Assembly (NCBI GenBank): GCA_023418255.1
Contig: JAEZZZ010000153.1
Span: forward strand, 1-7,064
Direction: 5' to 3'
DNA from: Bacteroidota bacterium
GTDB lineage: Bacteria > Bacteroidota > Bacteroidia > Bacteroidales > Dysgonomonadaceae
Length of the DNA: 7,064 bases
Notes under the pieces: generated by a model
Databases searched by the model: none
The model's input: the letters and a program-made list of their open reading frames with translations, nothing else
Told to the model about the DNA's origin: nothing
In this document: in pieces, positions 6,871 to 7,064 of the stretch
How the letters are laid out: each line of letters starts with the position of its first letter
Position numbering within the stretch: the stretch's first letter is position 1
Position numbers and translations under genes: made by a program

Positions 6871-7064
6871 ATTAAATGAGAAACAAATAAATCGGGAAGT
6901 AGTTCATGAGTAAGCATCCCAAATCAACCGTATTGCTGTGATTCACGTAACACGGTATCAATTAATTGGGTTTTGTGTAAACGGTTTAAGGGAGGAGTTC
7001 TTCCCAATTGATTGGAGTTTGCAGAGTGGGGATTTTCTTTAAAGTGGATGTAAGCCATTCATGA
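6871..7064. promoter_or_regulatory. Upstream region of the copper operon with short palindromes
   Basis: These 194 bases precede the copper ATPase and should include or adjoin its promoter, unless transcription enters from a gene beyond the right edge. Short perfect inverted repeats visible by eye are CGT-AAC-ACG (6945-6953), CAATTAATTG (6959-6968) and TAAAC-G-GTTTA (6978-6988), plus a hairpin GGGAGG-AGTT-CTTCCC with one G-T pair (6990-7005). Any could be an operator, but 8-11 bp palindromes are common by chance in AT-rich DNA, and three overlap a possible small ORF. I see no CueR- or CsoR-type operator and no well-spaced Bacteroidota TTTG / TAnnTTTG promoter. The regulatory role is inferred from position only. 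Confidence 0.25.
6924..7058 (-). CDS. Possible 44-residue small protein upstream of the copper ATPase
   Basis: An ATG at 7058 opens a 44-codon frame ending at TGA 6926-6924, 53 bases before the copper ATPase start on the same strand. It starts MAYIHFKENPHSANSNQLG, is polar and basic in the middle (RTPPLNRLHKTQ) and ends with ESQQYG. There is no signal peptide, membrane helix, cysteine or known motif. An in-frame TGA sits directly before the ATG (7061-7059), so this is either a true short ORF, a leader peptide, a remnant of a longer gene after a nonsense change, or chance. Codon choice looks unremarkable. I do not recognise it and assign no function. Confidence 0.25.
   Translation of the reverse strand: MAYIHFKENPHSANSNQLGRTPPLNRLHKTQLIDTVLRESQQYG

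Noticed and set aside
6880..6915. TTTATTTG on the minus strand just before the copper ATPase, considered as a -7 element
   Set aside because: It lacks the A at the second consensus position, and the nearest upstream TTTG is 28 bases away, outside normal spacing.

Overview
The window looks like chromosomal DNA from a Bacteroidota species, probably Bacteroidales. The base composition is moderately AT-rich and most starts lack a Shine-Dalgarno sequence. It also carries a DUF5020-type outer-membrane protein and an LTA-synthase-like phosphotransferase of the kind found in this phylum. The genus cannot be fixed from the sequence alone.

Layout, left to right. (1) Bases 1-119 hold the last 38 codons of a transposase of the IS1595 (ISXO2-like) type, running in from outside the window. 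(2) Bases 156-2221 hold a tight plus-strand pair: a secreted outer-membrane beta-barrel of the DUF5020/Tsx-like group, then an AzgA-type NCS2 purine permease. Together they could carry nucleosides or nucleobases across both membranes. (3) Bases 2302-4152 hold a plus-strand membrane-anchored alkaline-phosphatase-superfamily enzyme of the LTA synthase/phosphoglycerol transferase type. (4) On the minus strand, convergent with the plus-strand block, lies a copper unit: a P1B-type ATPase (6870-4456) followed by a 70-residue HMA-domain protein (4397-4185). These probably form one transcript for copper efflux. (5) Bases 6871-7064, upstream of the ATPase, hold one possible 44-codon ORF and several short palindromes.

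The two halves are functionally separate, one for envelope and purine uptake and one for copper export, and their 3' ends meet with only 32 bases between them. I found no CRISPR array, tRNA, rRNA, riboswitch or convincing rho-independent terminator. I see no clearly new biological system. The points most worth a second look are the outer/inner membrane purine pair placed directly behind an IS end, an apparent one-residue deletion in the permease signature, the metal-site-less N-terminal domain of the copper ATPase beside a separate intact HMA protein, and the small ORF upstream of the ATPase.
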